The notes below the pieces were generated by a model. It was not told the DNA's origin. It searched no databases and worked only from the letters and a program-made list of their open reading frames with translations. The position numbers were made by a program, and so were the translations under genes. From the NCBI GenBank assembly GCA_020426505.1, contig JAGQPX010000116.1, positions 1-64,000 of the forward strand: 64,000 nt of DNA, in the 5' to 3' direction. This DNA comes from Planctomycetaceae bacterium. Lineage in GTDB: Bacteria > Planctomycetota > Planctomycetia > Planctomycetales > Planctomycetaceae. Below are positions 9,067 to 17,985 of this stretch, in pieces (positions within the stretch are counted from its first letter, which is position 1; each line of letters starts with the position of its first letter).

Positions 9067-10275
9067 ATGCAGCGATTGATTCTTGGCTTGTGTGCCCTCT
9101 GTGTCTTGACGATCGGAACAGGCGTCGACTGGCGACAGTTCCGAGGCAACGATGCGGACGCTCTCTCGAACGTCAACGTCCCCACGGAATGGAAAGACGG
9201 CGCGCCGGTGGCGTGGTCAGCCGAGTTGGAAGGACGCGGACTGGCGAGTCCGATCGTCGTGAATGGACAAGTGATTGTGACCGCCAGTTCCGGACCGACT
9301 CAGGAACGATTACATGTAATGTCCTTCGACGAGAACTCGGGGGAACAACAGTGGGAGCGGCAGTTCTGGGCGACCGGTCGCACGGCGTGTCACCCGAAGA
9401 CATGCGTCGCTGCCCCGACACCCGCCAGTGATGGCGAGCGAATCTTTGCGTTCTACTCATCCAACGATGTCGTCTGCCTCGACCTGGCTGGCAACCTGTT
9501 GTGGTTCCGTGGACTGACTCACGATTACCCGAACGCCAGCAACAGTCTTGGCATGGCATCGTCTCCGGTCGTCGTGGACGAGACGCTAATCGTGATGGTC
9601 GAAAACGATGCCGAGTCGTTCACGACCGGATTGGACACGGCGACTGGTGAAACACGCTGGCATCTCGATCGTCCCCGAGCGGCGAACTGGACGTCACCTG
9701 TCGTGATGACCGATCCCGACAGCAATAAACAACACGTGTTGATTCAGTCGTCCAAGGGGGTCGTCGCCATCGACCCGCGAACGGGTGAGGAGAGTTGGAA
9801 CTATCAGGACGGAGCCTCGACGGCACCCTCATCGGTCGTCTCGGGCGAGGTCGTGTTCGTGCCATCGAACGGCGTCACGGCTCTCAAAGCCGGTCAGAGC
9901 AATCCAAGCGTGCCAGAGATCGTCTGGAACGAAGGCGGATTGCAACCGGGTACGTCGAGCCTCGCTGCGGCAGACGGTCGGCTCTACCTCATCAACCGGG
10001 GCGGCGTCCTCTCTTGCGTGAAGCAACAGGACGGCGAGCGGCTCTGGCAACTCCGGCTCAAAGGACGCTTCAGCGGCAGCCCAGTGATCGCCGGTGACCA
10101 TCTGTTTGTGTTCAACGAGGATGGAACCGGCTTGTGCGTTAAACTGAGCGGAGACGAAGGCGAGATCGTTGGCACACATGAGTTCGGGGAAACGATCCTG
10201 TGCACGCCCGCCATCACTGACGGCGCCATTTACGTCCGCAGTGATGGTCATCTTTGGAAGATCGGCCAGCAGTGA
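9067..10275 (+). CDS. Secreted PQQ-like beta-propeller protein
   Basis: The protein has 402 residues and starts with a signal peptide ([16 protein letters not shown]) followed by the typical [15 protein letters not shown] opening of planctomycete PQQ propellers. Repeating blades show pairs such as [29 protein letters not shown] and [14 protein letters not shown]. The fold is that of quinoprotein dehydrogenases and BamB, but I see no evidence for PQQ-binding or catalytic residues; a structural or scaffolding role is equally possible. ATG 9067 is chosen because the reading frame upstream overlaps the previous gene and lacks a signal sequence. The crcB gene starts 2 bp after the stop. Two further paralogue-like propellers lie at 15878 and 42743. 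Confidence 0.85.
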   Translation: MQRLILGLCALCVLTIGTGVDWRQFRGNDADALSNVNVPTEWKDGAPVAWSAELEGRGLASPIVVNGQVIVTASSGPTQERLHVMSFDENSGEQQWERQFWATGRTACHPKTCVAAPTPASDGERIFAFYSSNDVVCLDLAGNLLWFRGLTHDYPNASNSLGMASSPVVVDETLIVMVENDAESFTTGLDTATGETRWHLDRPRAANWTSPVVMTDPDSNKQHVLIQSSKGVVAIDPRTGEESWNYQDGASTAPSSVVSGEVVFVPSNGVTALKAGQSNPSVPEIVWNEGGLQPGTSSLAAADGRLYLINRGGVLSCVKQQDGERLWQLRLKGRFSGSPVIAGDHLFVFNEDGTGLCVKLSGDEGEIVGTHEFGETILCTPAITDGAIYVRSDGHLWKIGQQ

Positions 10276-10277
10276 CG

Positions 10278-10664
10278 ATGGAACGAGTTACAGTCCTGCT
10301 GGCAGTCGCATGCGGAGGGGCCTCGGGCGCCTTGGTGCGATATGCGTTGAGCGGCTGGATGCTCAAACGGTTTCCGCTGGGGACGCTCGCGGTCAATGTC
10401 GCCGGTTGTTTGTTGATTGGACTGATCGTCGGTTCCCTGCAGCATCGCGACTGGCTGTCGCCGACGGCGCGACACTTCCTCGTCATGGGCGGACTCGGAT
10501 CGCTGACGACGTTTTCCACCTTCGGTTATCAGAGCGTGCAACTTTGGGTCGACGCGGATTATGGACTGGCTGCGGCGAATGTGTTGACGAACGTGTGCAT
10601 CGGATTTGCAGCGGTCGCGATTGGATTGTGGCTGGGAGGATTGATTGCCCCCGGCGAATTGTGA
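10278..10664 (+). CDS. crcB: Fluoride ion channel CrcB/Fluc
   Basis: A 128-residue four-helix membrane protein of the Fluc/CrcB family, which as a dual-topology dimer exports fluoride and protects against its toxicity. Visible motifs are [10 protein letters not shown] in helix 1, [10 protein letters not shown] in helix 2 and the signature [12 protein letters not shown] in helix 3, holding the central Na+ site and the Phe box. Length matches the family. No fluoride riboswitch precedes it: the upstream sequence is the end of the propeller gene, 2 bp away, so it must be read through from that gene. A REP-like element follows 14 bp after the stop. Confidence 0.95.
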   Translation: MERVTVLLAVACGGASGALVRYALSGWMLKRFPLGTLAVNVAGCLLIGLIVGSLQHRDWLSPTARHFLVMGGLGSLTTFSTFGYQSVQLWVDADYGLAAANVLTNVCIGFAAVAIGLWLGGLIAPGEL

Positions 10665-10678
10665 GACTTTGACAAATC

Positions 10679-10717
10679 GTTCGACGGCAGATGAACTGTC
10701 GGCGTGGGATTGCGGTT
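10679..10717 (+). repeat. Single REP-like element
   Basis: This copy reads GTTCGACGGC, then an altered loop, then CTGTCGGCGTGGGATTGCGG. Its right flank TGGGATTGCGGT is identical to that of the copy at 41746-41780. The stem is CGACGG/CTGTCG with one G-T pair and an enlarged loop, so it looks like a decayed copy. It lies between crcB and the SDR gene, without a facing partner. Confidence 0.6.
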
Positions 10718-10736
10718 CTAATCATTGGAGAGTGCG

Positions 10737-11468
10737 ATGTCGTTGGCAGGGCGAAGGGTTCTGGTCACCGGAGGCGGGACGGGCATTGGAGCCGCATGCG
10801 CATTGGCTCTTGCCGGGCAAGGGTGCCGTGTGGCGATTTCCGGGCGACGCAATGAGCCTCTCACGGAAACCGCGTCTCAGTTCAGAGGTGACCCGGCGAT
10901 CGTGATCCATACCGTTGACGTCGGTGATCGCGAGAGTGCCAACGGGCTTGTCGAGTGGGCCACGAAATCACTCGGACAGGTCGACGTGCTCATCCACGCG
11001 GCGGGAATCAACGTACCCAAGCGGTCGATGGTGGAATGCTCGCCCGATGATTGGGATCAAGTCATGCGAATCAACGCAACCGGTGCCTACAACATGATGC
11101 ACGCCGTGTTACCGCAAATGCGAGATCGGCAGGACGGGCTGATCATTAACATTACGTCGATCGCCGGTACGCGGGCGAGTGCATTGGGCGGCGTCGCCTA
11201 CAGTGCATCGAAATTTGCCATGTCTGCCCTCACAACGTGCGTTGCTAACGAGGAACGAAACCGGAGCATCCGGGTGACGAACATCTATCCCGGCGAGGTG
11301 GAGACGCCCATCCTCGACAAACGTCCGGTCCCCGTCTCAGCCGAGCATCGCGCCCGAATCCTCCAGCCGGAGGACGTTGCAGCAGCGGTCGTGATGATCG
11401 CCGGCCTCCCGCCGCGTGCCCATGTCTCGGACATGATCATCAAGCCGACAACGCAAGAGTTTGTTTGA
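10737..11468 (+). CDS. Short-chain dehydrogenase/reductase (SDR)
   Basis: A 243-residue classical SDR. The Rossmann nucleotide motif is TGGGTGIG near residue 12, NAG is represented by IHAAGINVP, the catalytic Ser lies in NITSIAG and the Tyr/Lys pair in YSASKFAMSA. The preference for NADP(H) is suggested by SGRRNEPL after the second strand. Related proteins reduce keto groups of sugars or acyl groups; the substrate cannot be predicted. ATG 10737 is preceded by GGAGAG; a TTG four codons earlier is the alternative. The gene is convergent with the aspartoacylase-family gene, 14 bp between stops. Confidence 0.9.
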   Translation: MSLAGRRVLVTGGGTGIGAACALALAGQGCRVAISGRRNEPLTETASQFRGDPAIVIHTVDVGDRESANGLVEWATKSLGQVDVLIHAAGINVPKRSMVECSPDDWDQVMRINATGAYNMMHAVLPQMRDRQDGLIINITSIAGTRASALGGVAYSASKFAMSALTTCVANEERNRSIRVTNIYPGEVETPILDKRPVPVSAEHRARILQPEDVAAAVVMIAGLPPRAHVSDMIIKPTTQEFV

Positions 11469-11482
11469 ATCCTGTCACACCA

Positions 11483-12574
11483 TCAGTCGCGACCAACTTG
11501 TCCCGATTGCTCGACGACCATGACGTTCGAGGCGAGGTCCTCGACAACTCGCCCTTCGAGTCCGGACTCTTCGGTTCTCAGGCGCCGGAGCGTCTCTGCT
11601 TTGGTGTCGGCGGGGAGTTTGCCGAGGTGACAAACCGGCTCGCCCGGACTGACGGCCGGCAGAGTTGTCATGCCAACGACAACGCCGTCGAACGGCGCGC
11701 GAAGCATGCTCCGCTCATGGCCGAGAAGATTGGTGTTCGTCGCCAACGGTTGCCTCGCTTTGACGATGTCGCCGGGAGCGACATGAAACTGCAGGAACCC
11801 GCCTCGTTCGGCACGGATCCACTTGGTTTTTTGGATGATGACCTGATAGTTCGGCTTCTCGATTTCCCCGGCAAGCATGCCGAGAGCACGCAAGACATTC
11901 CTCACGCCTCGGTTGGCGGATTCGACAATGCTCGGCTCGACCTTCCAGACTTCTCCCCCCTCCATAATGATCGATGGACAACCGGCAGCACATGCTTCTC
12001 TTCGAAATGCCCCCTGTGGTCCCTTGCCGTTGAGGATGAGTTCACTCCCAAACGCCTCAGCAAGTCGTCGGATCGGTTTTTTTGACAGGTCGGCTCGCAC
12101 ATTCGGATAGTTCGTCCGACGGACGGCTGCAGTGTGCAGATCAATCCCGTAGTCGCAGCGGGAGACGATCTCCTGAAAGACCGTGTTGGCCATGCGAGCC
12201 GCGAGGCTGCCGCTTGAGGAACCGGGGAAACACCGATTGAGGTCGCGCCGATCGGGCAGGTATCGCGAGTGACGATCGAAGGCGAGGAGATTCAGCACGG
12301 GCACGAGAATCACGCTCCCCTTCAGAATCTCGAACTCGTCATCTTGGATCAGCTGACGGATCGTGCCCGTCCCGTTGATCTCGTCACCGTGCAACGCGGC
12401 TGTGACAAATAAAACCGGTCCATCCTTCTTCGCGCGACGGATGTGCAGCGGAATACGGACCGTCATGCCGCTGTAGCTCTCGCCGATGGCGAGCTTCACG
12501 TCACGGCTTTCGCCGGGCGCGATGGCCTGTCCCTGCCAATTGTCGATCGGCTTTCTGGTCAGTTTTGCGGTCAT
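11483..12574 (-). CDS. Succinylglutamate desuccinylase/aspartoacylase family hydrolase
   Basis: A 363-residue member of the AstE/AspA family, zinc hydrolases of the M14 carboxypeptidase superfamily. The zinc site is visible: ALHGDEINGTG supplies His and Glu and IDLHTA the second His; RRDLNRCFPG gives the substrate Arg. After the catalytic core (to about residue 230) comes a beta-barrel domain typical of the family, with FLQFHVAPGDIVKARQPLA. The gene is last in the series rimB-like, rimK, this gene, starting 10 bp after the rimK stop. Because RimK adds glutamate residues to proteins, an amidohydrolase removing a glutamyl or acyl group is a reasonable role, but this is inference from context. 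Confidence 0.87.
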   Translation of the reverse strand: MTAKLTRKPIDNWQGQAIAPGESRDVKLAIGESYSGMTVRIPLHIRRAKKDGPVLFVTAALHGDEINGTGTIRQLIQDDEFEILKGSVILVPVLNLLAFDRHSRYLPDRRDLNRCFPGSSSGSLAARMANTVFQEIVSRCDYGIDLHTAAVRRTNYPNVRADLSKKPIRRLAEAFGSELILNGKGPQGAFRREACAAGCPSIIMEGGEVWKVEPSIVESANRGVRNVLRALGMLAGEIEKPNYQVIIQKTKWIRAERGGFLQFHVAPGDIVKARQPLATNTNLLGHERSMLRAPFDGVVVGMTTLPAVSPGEPVCHLGKLPADTKAETLRRLRTEESGLEGRVVEDLASNVMVVEQSGQVGRD

Positions 12575-12584
12575 ACAGGCATGA

Positions 12585-13775
12585 TCACACGGGTTCTGGA
12601 GCGGGAAGGTCCATCACTTTCGGGCGACGTCGGCGGCGTGTCTTCTCGGGAATCATGGAGCGCATCGCTTCGAGCTTTCCGAAGCAGAGGAGCCGATCCC
12701 CGGGTTCGAGCGTCCGTTTTCGCCGCGGGTTCGGAATCACGGTCGTGCCGCGATAGAGCGTCAGCACGTTGATGTCCTGCTCATGCAAGCCGGATTCATC
12801 GATCGTCCGACCGACATACTCGGACCCTTCCGGAATATGGATCTCCGTCACGCCGTAGCCACGACTGACGGTCAGTCGTTGACGCAGATCGATCTCCGGA
12901 AAATCGACCTGCGCGGCAATGTAGTCAACGATGGCCCCGGCGATGTCGAGTTGAGTGCACGATTCAATGCCCTCCAGTCCAGGGGACGAGTTGACCTCCA
13001 TGACCTGTGGACCATCATTCCCCTCGAGCATGTCAACACCGGCGACACGCAACCCCATGATTTGTGCCGCTCGAACAGCAGTCTCCTTGTAGGCGTCGTC
13101 AAGTTCGACCGGCTCAGTCGTCCCGCCGCGATGCACATTACTGCGAAACTCCTGCCCCTGAGCGACGCGACGCATGGCGGCGATCACCTGATCGCCCACG
13201 ACGAATGCGCGGATGTCCCGCCCCTTGCTCTCCGCCACAAACTTCTGCACCAGGACGTTCTGCCGGGTGCTTTGCAATGTCTCGATGATCGCTTCCGCGA
13301 TTTTGACGGTGTCCGCGAGGATGACCCCGACACCCTGTGTGCCCTCCAGCAGCTTGATGATGACGGGAGAGCCACCGACTCGTTGAATCGCCGGCAGCAC
13401 GTCCTTCTTGTCTCGCACGAAAGTCGTCTTCGGCAAACCGATTTGATGACGGCTGAGGATCTGCAGGCTGCGCAGCTTGTCGCGGGAGTTAGAGATTCCG
13501 GCGGACGAATTGGCACAGAACACATCCATCTGCTCAAACTGACGAACGACAGCCGTCCCGAAATACGTGATGGAGGCTCCGATTCTCGGCAGCACCGCGT
13601 CGTAGTCGCTCAACTCCTTTGAACGGTAATACAGGTCTGGAGCTCCTTTATCGACATCGATCGCGAACTTCAGAGTGTTGAGCACTTTCGCCCTGTGGCC
13701 ACGCCGTTTGGCTGCCTCCACAAGTCGACGAGTACTGTAGCAATGGGGACTGCATGACAGAATGGCAAGTTTCAT
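12585..13775 (-). CDS. rimK: RimK-type alpha-L-glutamate ligase with C-terminal RCK_C domain
   Basis: This 396-residue ATP-grasp ligase matches RimK, which attaches glutamates to the C-terminus of ribosomal protein S6. The N-terminal domain starts MKLAILSCSPHCYSTRRLVEA. The ATP-grasp core (about 95-300) shows LPKTTFVRDKKD, VIIKLLEGTQGVGVILAD, GRDIRAFVVGDQVIAAM and VMEVNSSPGLEGIE with metal ligands. E. coli RimK ends at about 300 residues; here residues from about 309 on read EGSEYVGRTIDESGLHEQ, INVLTLYRGTTVIPNPRRKR and LEPGDRLLCFG, a TrkA_C/RCK_C ligand-binding domain, followed by an Arg-rich tail. The fused domain suggests allosteric control. It lies 71 bp downstream of the rimB-like gene. 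Confidence 0.9.
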   Translation of the reverse strand: MKLAILSCSPHCYSTRRLVEAAKRRGHRAKVLNTLKFAIDVDKGAPDLYYRSKELSDYDAVLPRIGASITYFGTAVVRQFEQMDVFCANSSAGISNSRDKLRSLQILSRHQIGLPKTTFVRDKKDVLPAIQRVGGSPVIIKLLEGTQGVGVILADTVKIAEAIIETLQSTRQNVLVQKFVAESKGRDIRAFVVGDQVIAAMRRVAQGQEFRSNVHRGGTTEPVELDDAYKETAVRAAQIMGLRVAGVDMLEGNDGPQVMEVNSSPGLEGIESCTQLDIAGAIVDYIAAQVDFPEIDLRQRLTVSRGYGVTEIHIPEGSEYVGRTIDESGLHEQDINVLTLYRGTTVIPNPRRKRTLEPGDRLLCFGKLEAMRSMIPEKTRRRRRPKVMDLPAPEPV

Positions 13776-13846
13776 CGTTCCATGATCTCCGGAAAATGTG
13801 GCCCAGACTCCGGGCGGAGAGGCTCATCGTAGTGGATGGAGTTGTA

Positions 13847-14317
13847 TCACCCCAGCCTTCTGCGTCCGTGACGCCGACCGCCGAAGTAAGAGTTGCCGGC
13901 GTCGACCAGAAACCGCCCACGGACCGCCTCGCGTCCAAGGAGCATGCGAAAGCCCATCTCTTCTCGGTTCACCAAGGTCAATTCGATGGGCCACTTCATT
14001 CCCAGCACCGAGACATGCGTCACGATGACAGGCCGCTTGCTCACCTCTCCATTAGAGCTTCTGACATTGCGGACTTCCAGCACCTCGGCTTCGGCCTCGA
14101 CAAAGTGCTTGTCATCCCCCTGCCGCGGCGCCGTGCGGAACGTGACAAACTTCTGCCCCTCACGCCTGACGAACTGGATGTCAATCGCATGCAGGCTCGA
14201 CGAACGGGCTCCCGTGTCGATTTTGGCCTTCACATGGTCGATACCAAGGTCCGGCAGCGCGATCCACTCCCGCCAACCGATCACCGGCATTAACTCAGTT
14301 TCGTCGGAGATCATCAC
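13847..14317 (-). CDS. rimB: RimB-like retropepsin-fold protease (PF05618 type)
   Basis: The product, 156 residues, belongs to the family annotated as putative ATP-dependent zinc protease, now known as RimB-like retropepsins. The hallmark is VKAKIDTGARSSSLHAIDI, holding the catalytic Asp-Thr-Gly, with LVNREEMGFRMLLGREAV further on. WREWIALPDLGI opens the domain. In Pseudomonas, RimB removes glutamates added to S6 by RimK. Here it is the first gene of the unit, followed by rimK. The start at 14317 has a second Met right behind it (MMISDE); a start at LMPVIGWREW is possible. The C-terminus is unusually basic (GGRRHGRRRLG). Confidence 0.87.
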   Translation of the reverse strand: MMISDETELMPVIGWREWIALPDLGIDHVKAKIDTGARSSSLHAIDIQFVRREGQKFVTFRTAPRQGDDKHFVEAEAEVLEVRNVRSSNGEVSKRPVIVTHVSVLGMKWPIELTLVNREEMGFRMLLGREAVRGRFLVDAGNSYFGGRRHGRRRLG

Positions 14318-14344
14318 GATGACTCAGAGAGGAAGAGGGATACG

Positions 14345-15736
14345 TCACAGGAGTTCCGCAATCGGCGAGACGTTGGTCGCTGCGCGAGTCACTTCACGAG
14401 GGATGTCGGTGCGGAGCCGCAGTTCGCCGATATCCATCAACGTGTGCAGAATGGTCGCAACGAGATGCGGGATCGTGATCGGATCACTCGCCGGCTGCGA
14501 AGCATCACGAGCCGAGCGACCGATCACCTGCCCCATGTTCAACCCGCCGCCTGCAAGCATCAGCGGTGCGAGGTTCCCCCAGTGATCGCGACCGCCTCTC
14601 GCATTGAGCCGCGGCGTGCGTCCCATCTCTCCGCAACAGACAAGCAGGATGTCGTCGCTCAGTCCGCGTTCGTGTACGTCTTCAAGGAATGCGCTCATCG
14701 CATGATCGAAGGGGCCGCCCATGTAACGCAGACCCTCTTCCATCGTGGCATTGTTCACGTCCGCGTGCATGTCCCATACGAAGTTCGTCGTCACAGTCAC
14801 AAACCCGCAACCGCGCTCGCACAACCGACGGGCGAGGAGCATTAGTTTGCCCAGCGACTTCGCGTTGTCCGCATATCGCTCATGATTGTTCCACTTCTTG
14901 TCGATCGACTCTGGCCGAACAAGCGGTGCCGTGTCGTAGCGAGCGACTGTTTTGGGGTCTTCCTGATTCAGATCGAACGCATCAACAACGCCGCCAAGGA
15001 TCGTGTCGTAAGCCTGTTGCCGCAGACCATTGTAGCTGTCGAGGATGCCTCCGGCTTCGATCTCTCTCCGCAGCCGGTCAAGGCCGCTGAGCAGCGACCG
15101 ACGATCGTCGACCCGCGTCATCGGCATGCTGAGCTTCATGCTCTCCTGCAGACTTCCGCCGCCGCTGGGTGCGAAGGGACTGAATCCGCCCCCCAGCGGC
15201 CCCGTCGATTCGAAATCGCCGAACTGCTTGATCGCGGGCATCGTGCTGTCATCAACGGAGCGTGGATACAACGCCACGTTCGTCGGCATACCCGTGTGAG
15301 ACCGGTTCGCTCCAGCAACCCTCGCGTACAGCGATCCCAGATTTGCACCAGACGTGTGGCGACTGACGATCGGCTTGATGTCATGATTGCCGTCACCCGT
15401 CGAGAACGATCGCACAATAGCCATCCGGTCCGCCCACGTCGCAAGTTGCGGGAACGAACTGCCGAACGTCACCCCCGAGAGGCTCGTCGGAATTTCGCCG
15501 TTCACGCTCGCGATCTCGCGGGGAGCGGACATCTTGGGATCGAACGTTTCGATCTGACTCGGTCCGCCGTGCATGAACACGAACACGACCGACTTGTCCG
15601 TGATCGGCAGACCCCTCATTGCTGCCTCCGCCTTCGCGCTCAACAACTCGGGCAACGTCAGTCCGCCCAACGCCAGTCCCCCGACGCGGAGAAACTCACG
15701 ACGTCCAATCGTGGCCGATTCACACAGCGAAAACAT
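14345..15736 (-). CDS. DUF1501 protein, Tat-exported (sulfatase-like fold)
   Basis: A 463-residue DUF1501 protein, a family hugely expanded in Planctomycetota. The N-terminus has a twin-arginine signal (TIGRREFLRVGGLALGG). Family motifs are VVFVFMHGGPSQIETFDPK near residue 50, FSTGDGNHD, CCGEMGRTPRLN and GGRDHWGNLAPLMLAGGG, which line a metal site related to alkaline phosphatases and sulfatases. These proteins are usually encoded next to a cytochrome-containing DUF1549/DUF1553 partner; none is present here, which makes the gene a lone copy. The reaction is unknown. Confidence 0.92.
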   Translation of the reverse strand: MFSLCESATIGRREFLRVGGLALGGLTLPELLSAKAEAAMRGLPITDKSVVFVFMHGGPSQIETFDPKMSAPREIASVNGEIPTSLSGVTFGSSFPQLATWADRMAIVRSFSTGDGNHDIKPIVSRHTSGANLGSLYARVAGANRSHTGMPTNVALYPRSVDDSTMPAIKQFGDFESTGPLGGGFSPFAPSGGGSLQESMKLSMPMTRVDDRRSLLSGLDRLRREIEAGGILDSYNGLRQQAYDTILGGVVDAFDLNQEDPKTVARYDTAPLVRPESIDKKWNNHERYADNAKSLGKLMLLARRLCERGCGFVTVTTNFVWDMHADVNNATMEEGLRYMGGPFDHAMSAFLEDVHERGLSDDILLVCCGEMGRTPRLNARGGRDHWGNLAPLMLAGGGLNMGQVIGRSARDASQPASDPITIPHLVATILHTLMDIGELRLRTDIPREVTRAATNVSPIAELL

Positions 15737-15844
15737 ACCTGAAATCCCAGAGACGCAGGAGAATCAAGTATACCTGATGAATCTGGCGAGGGTAACGACC
15801 AATTGGGACATGCGAGCCGTGACACCCGATCCGTGACGAGTTGC

Positions 15845-15865
15845 CACCCTCACCGACCGAGGGTG
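15845..15865 (-). terminator. Hairpin downstream of PQQ propeller gene
   Basis: CACCCTC (15845-15851) pairs perfectly with GAGGGTG (15859-15865) across a 7-nt loop. It lies 12 bp beyond the stop of the minus-strand propeller gene. No T-run follows on that strand, so a role in termination or 3' end protection is only suggested by position. Confidence 0.4.
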
Positions 15866-15877
15866 AGGGATGCGGAA

Positions 15878-17446
15878 TCACTCGACTTTCGCTTTCAGGT
15901 CGAGGCAGATCAGTCTGGCGCTCTCGCCGTCGGTGTGACCTTTGTCACAGAGCAGATACAGCCGACCTCGCGACAGCACGGGGGCGGCCCAGCAGGGATA
16001 GTGCATGCCTGGAGCAGAACAGCGGGCGAGTTCGTTCCAGCCCTCCGATGTCGCTTCAACCAGTGCAAGGGTGCCGCGCTCGGCGAAGACGATCAGACGA
16101 CCTTCTGCCAGGACAGCTGATCCGCGTCCGTAAACCGGGAAGGGAATCGGCTCTTTTGTTTCTGAGTCGACCAATGTCCCATCCGGGAGTCTTTCAATCG
16201 CGTCAAATCCGCGTCCCCAACCACTCGTCTTCCAAACGACATCGCCGGTCGCCGCGTCGATGCACCGCAACTCGGCTTCGTTCTCATGTCGACCACTGAA
16301 GCCGTAATAGTGGCCGTCATGATGTATGGCGGTCGACCAGTGGGTCATCAGGTTGCGAGGATCGGACCAGACTTCCTCGTACGACTTGCCGTCCTCGTTC
16401 ACCTTCAGCAGCGATGCCCCCACCCGATAGGCCGCCGACAGCATGATCGTATCATCTACGACGACCGGTCGTGCGCCATTAACCGAGTCGTGTGTGCGTG
16501 ATCGGAAGTAGTAGTGGAAGTTCTCTTCACCCGTCTCCGGATCGACTGACACCAGACCTTGCCGCATGAGAGCGAGCACGTGTCGCTTGCCATGAATGGT
16601 CGCAGCAATGGGCGATGAGTAACTCACCACCATCTCCTCACCCGTCCATTCATAGGTCGGCTCGCTGGAAACGCGGGTCTCAGCCCCATCCCACGTCTTC
16701 TGCCCGACCGACTCCCACAGCTTCTCACCCGTCGCCGAATCGAATGCCACGATGCCCGAATCGGTCTGCCCACCGACGAGTACAATCAGCTTGTCACCAT
16801 CAAGAATCGGACAGGCTGCAACGCCGAAGAAACTCTGTGGCACGTCAAACTCGGCAAGAACATCCTTTTCCCACACTGGCGAGCCGGTCTCGAGTTCAAG
16901 ACACTTGAGCTTCCCCTCCGCACCGAACGTATAACAGCGGTTATCCGTCAGCAGCGGGGCACATCTCGGTCCGTTTCCGTAACCGTAACGATCCCGATAA
17001 CTCGTCGGATAACCGTATGTCCAGACCATCTCCCCCGTATCTGCCCGCATGCATTCGACGACTTCCTCATCCCCCACACGATGATGAAGGATCAGACGAT
17101 TGCCACGAATCGAAGGAGCCGCGTAGCCCGACTCCAACTCGCGTTCCCACAGCAGAGGAGGACCATCTTCGGGCCACTCTATGAGCAGATTCGTCTCCGA
17201 CGAAGCACCCGTCCCTTCCGGCCCAAGAAACTGAGGCCAGTCACTGCCGTCGCGGTCCGGTGGCGGAACATCGGGAATCGCTGCCACCGGAGTCGTCGCC
17301 GTCTCCGTCGGAGTCCGTTCCTCAGCCACACTGGAATGCGGCGCCTCTCCGCACCCCAGCACCACGATGGTCAGTGTAAACATCATCCCCGTGGAGACGA
17401 GACGATGGTCATCTCGCCTCCGCTGGCCGGTTTGATCCCTCAGCAT
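15878..17446 (-). CDS. PQQ-like beta-propeller lipoprotein
   Basis: A 522-residue protein with a lipoprotein-type N-terminus: a hydrophobic run FTLTIVVLG followed by Cys (VVLGCGEA), then a Pro/Thr-rich linker and DGSDWPQFLGPEGTGASSET, the typical start of a planctomycete PQQ propeller. Blades include MRADTGEMVWTYGYPTSYRD, LELETGSPVWEKDV, FDSATGEKLWESVG and IDAATGDVVWKTSGWG. The presence of YGYP and GNGPRCAPLL matches proteins placed near the outer membrane in this phylum. The Met at about residue 22 (MMFTLT) is a plausible alternative start giving a standard lipoprotein signal. Function is unproven. Confidence 0.83.
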   Translation of the reverse strand: MLRDQTGQRRRDDHRLVSTGMMFTLTIVVLGCGEAPHSSVAEERTPTETATTPVAAIPDVPPPDRDGSDWPQFLGPEGTGASSETNLLIEWPEDGPPLLWERELESGYAAPSIRGNRLILHHRVGDEEVVECMRADTGEMVWTYGYPTSYRDRYGYGNGPRCAPLLTDNRCYTFGAEGKLKCLELETGSPVWEKDVLAEFDVPQSFFGVAACPILDGDKLIVLVGGQTDSGIVAFDSATGEKLWESVGQKTWDGAETRVSSEPTYEWTGEEMVVSYSSPIAATIHGKRHVLALMRQGLVSVDPETGEENFHYYFRSRTHDSVNGARPVVVDDTIMLSAAYRVGASLLKVNEDGKSYEEVWSDPRNLMTHWSTAIHHDGHYYGFSGRHENEAELRCIDAATGDVVWKTSGWGRGFDAIERLPDGTLVDSETKEPIPFPVYGRGSAVLAEGRLIVFAERGTLALVEATSEGWNELARCSAPGMHYPCWAAPVLSRGRLYLLCDKGHTDGESARLICLDLKAKVE

Positions 17447-17560
17447 TAGTCAATCCCGCTCAAAGCCTCAGTACAACGGTTCCACCACCCCCGATTGGAA
17501 TCAGCGACGGTGATGATTGCAAGCGGGCCATGACGCCGGATGCCAAGGAGCGTGTTTGAA

Positions 17561-17983
17561 TCACTCAGCCCACAGGGCCATTATGCGGCGGGCGAATAGC
17601 AGACCGGAGACCGTCAACGATCCTGCGATGGTCACCATCACAGCAGCCGTGCCGATGCGCAGCGCTTCCTGTGACCGCGTCGAGAGCAACCGCCCCTCCT
17701 GTTCCCACAGCGTCTTCAGCAACTGATGAAACATCTCAGCGGAAAGCACGGTCGTGAACGCGAGAATGAGCACGGCCCACTCAATGACAGTGAAGTTCAG
17801 CACGAACGCGGCGGTCGCGACCACTGTCCCAAGGAAAAAGTGGACGGCGAACGAGCTGTCACTACGGACCCCCTGCCGTACGCCGGACTCCGAGTCACGC
17901 AACCGCTGCCGCCATTGAGCACGTCGCTTCGGTGTCTTGCGAGGCGGACTCGGCTTTGTCGGAAGTGGCAGAGTGGCAGGCAT
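17561..17983 (-). CDS. dgkA: DgkA-like diacylglycerol/undecaprenol kinase
   Basis: A 140-residue small membrane protein of the prokaryotic diacylglycerol kinase family, which phosphorylates lipid alcohols such as diacylglycerol or undecaprenol. After a Pro/Lys-rich N-terminus comes the amphipathic surface helix (RQRLRDSESGVRQGVRSD), then three membrane helices (FFLGTVVATAAFVLNFTV, WAVLILAFTTVLSAEMFHQL, and IGTAAVMVTIAGSLTVSGLL). The catalytic segment is normally E-(I/L)-NTAIE; here it reads AEMFHQLLKTL, keeping Glu but lacking the Asn-Thr-Ala-Ile-Glu core. It may therefore be a diverged or altered-specificity member. Confidence 0.72.
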   Translation of the reverse strand: MPATLPLPTKPSPPRKTPKRRAQWRQRLRDSESGVRQGVRSDSSFAVHFFLGTVVATAAFVLNFTVIEWAVLILAFTTVLSAEMFHQLLKTLWEQEGRLLSTRSQEALRIGTAAVMVTIAGSLTVSGLLFARRIMALWAE

Positions 17984-17985
17984 GT

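Noticed and set aside
10254-10278. Fluoride riboswitch in front of crcB
   Set aside because: Only 2 bp separate it from the previous gene, and the upstream sequence is coding.
14882-15742. 286-codon plus-strand frame opposite the DUF1501 gene
   Set aside because: The DUF1501 motifs on the minus strand are unmistakable, so this is a shadow.
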